Shown: in pieces, positions 62,674-64,000 of the stretch
How positions within the stretch are numbered: position 1 is the first letter of the stretch
Layout: each line of letters begins with the position of its first letter
Origin: Rhynchonema sp. JSB1_4
Lineage: Eukaryota > Nematoda > Chromadorea > Monhysterida > Xyalidae
Length of the DNA stretch: 64,000 bases
Reading direction: 5' to 3'
Assembly: GCA_030248065.1 (NCBI GenBank)
Contig: JASAMV010002062.1
Coordinates: 1 to 64,000 of the forward strand
Translations under genes and position numbers: made by a program
The notes under the pieces: model-generated
What the model was told of the DNA's origin: nothing
The model's database searches: none
Seen by the model: only the letters and a program-made list of their open reading frames with translations

Positions 62674-64000
62674 GTTGGATATTGTAAAAAAATGTTATAA
62701 TCAAATACAGTCTACATTCTCTGTAATGAACCCGCGTAATGTCGGGAAAGCTACATCGTGAAGTATGTTTTAATCCCAAATCTGACTTTACCTCCAAGCT
62801 AGTGCTGTACTTAAGTAGTGAGCGAAAATGCCAGTCCAAAGGTTTCAACAGATTGACGGTGTTTAAATTTCCCAGGTTCCGTATCTTTATGGGGCAGTGA
62901 ACCTTTTGGGCCACAGTACTTTTTGGGCCATGTGTCCTTTTGGGCCAGGTACTTTTTGGGCCACATTATGTTTCGGACCAGGAATCTTTTGGGCCATGTA
63001 CCTTCTGGGCCAGGTACCTTTTGGGCCACTGAACCTTTTGGGCCACCGTACTTTTTGGGCCACGTGTGCATGGTGTGCCGGGCCACAGGTTTATTTTTAC
63101 TCAAATGACAGCCTGAACCAGGATCACGTCTACAGTACCTGTGGCGAACTGATCTAGCGTCGACTATGTGAAAGTTGCACAACAGATGCCACATGCATTT
63201 TGGGTTAATGTTTAAGCTTTTAGATCAATAACATAAGTAATTATGTGGGTTGTGGGTACCAGTTGAAATAGACATGTCAGAGGGACATACCCGCGTGTTG
63301 CAGTATGCGCCTGTCTGACTGACAAAAGTGTCTATAATTACCGGTAACAAACCACTCACAGCCTGCCCGTTTGACCACAAACATTCTTTATTGATTGATT
63401 TCTTTTTGTTTAGATAAGCACTCGAGAATATCGTTTCTGTCAACTCTTTAGGCCCTATTTGTAGTCTTGTTGAAACATTAATGACTCTCCGAATGTTGGA
63501 ATTCGAAAGCGCACATTATTTATTGATTGCCATCAACACACAAACATAGACGTAGACGGCAGGTTGGTTGATGTTACATGAATTATAATATAAGGCACGT
63601 GGGTAAAAATCATTTGACAGCGCGTGTCGCATTTCAACGGTTTTTATGGGTGCCCACTCTTGATCATGGTGTGATTTTTTGGGGTTTTGTAAGCTGCTGC
63701 ATCCGGAAAACGCCAGATTAATTTTGGCCATAAAATCTGGTTACTTGTGTGTCAAAGTTGTTCGAGGTTTAACTGCGGATTGTGATCCAAAGTAGACAGA
63801 TTGCCTGTTAAAAAATTGACTATCTAAAAAGCGATATCAAACTTAGTGATCGGATCAGACCAGTTCTGTCTTGGTGACGTGACTTTGAACTAAGGATATT
63901 AAAAAATGAGTGATGCCACTCATTTCGACCAGCGTAAAATATGTTCGCCGACCTAAGATGAATAACTTTTAAGCTGGAGGAATTTCGTACTCCAGTAATC
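62674..64000. other. Tropomodulin intron and flank; tandem repeat inside
   Basis: No further trop­omodulin exon was seen, so this is taken as the start of a long intron. Apart from the tandem repeat at about 62898-63088 there is a copy of the AACTTAGTGATCGGATC motif near 63840. Confidence 0.4.
62898..63088 (+). repeat. Tandem repeat, CTTTTTGGGCCAnGTAC unit
   Basis: About eleven imperfect copies of a 14-18 base unit (CTTTTTGGGCCA followed by a variable CAGTA, TGTGT or GGTAC) stand head to tail. Open frames through it give repeated Phe-Trp-Ala or Pro-Lys-Lys, which are artefacts of the unit. Confidence 0.85.

Overview
This window is nuclear DNA of an invertebrate animal. The genes are split by introns, nearly all with GT-AG borders and many only 60-200 bases long. 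The recognisable products are animal ones: a voltage-gated calcium channel alpha-2/delta subunit, an ionotropic-glutamate-receptor-like channel, tropomodulin, and the eukaryotic 18S rRNA endonuclease NOB1. I cannot name the species. There is no bacterial gene organisation, no operon and no CRISPR array.

Layout. From 3.6 to about 31 kb almost everything coding lies on the minus strand. It holds a compact iGluR/IR-like receptor (3592-6639), a complete alpha-2/delta gene (7099-12474), a two-membrane-span receptor-like gene with a helical ectodomain that loosely resembles NIT domains (15325-19167), decayed partial copies of that gene (20.6-21.0 kb and 28.5-28.8 kb), and an unrecognised gene at 25.1-27.1 kb with two in-frame stops. 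A short plus-strand gene end sits at 23.57-24.69 kb. From 35.7 kb onward the genes are on the plus strand: NOB1 (35695-44740), an unrecognised leucine-rich protein (46072-49626), and the 5' part of tropomodulin (55745 to beyond 62673; its 3' end is outside the window).

The rest is dominated by short non-autonomous DNA transposons. At least five families carry terminal inverted repeats and 8-bp target duplications of the hAT type, many readable to the base. Others carry TA or TTA duplications. Several families share a G-run-rich interior and a CGCGCGC-centred palindrome. Tropomodulin intron 1 holds a stack of MITEs inserted into MITEs, four levels deep, each level with its own 8-bp duplication.

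The most notable observation is that two of the three plus-strand genes carry a hAT-type MITE inside a coding exon: NOB1 at 42385-42902 and the leucine-rich gene at 48478-49217. Conceptual removal of the element plus one target copy leaves an uninterrupted reading frame in both, and the rest of each gene is intact (408 and 595 residues). No exact GT-AG excision is possible at either site. The alleles are therefore broken (perhaps heterozygous), or the elements are removed from RNA as unconventional, transposon-derived introns.

Exon borders were placed by eye from splice signals, phase continuity and remembered family features, so single positions may be off by a base or two.
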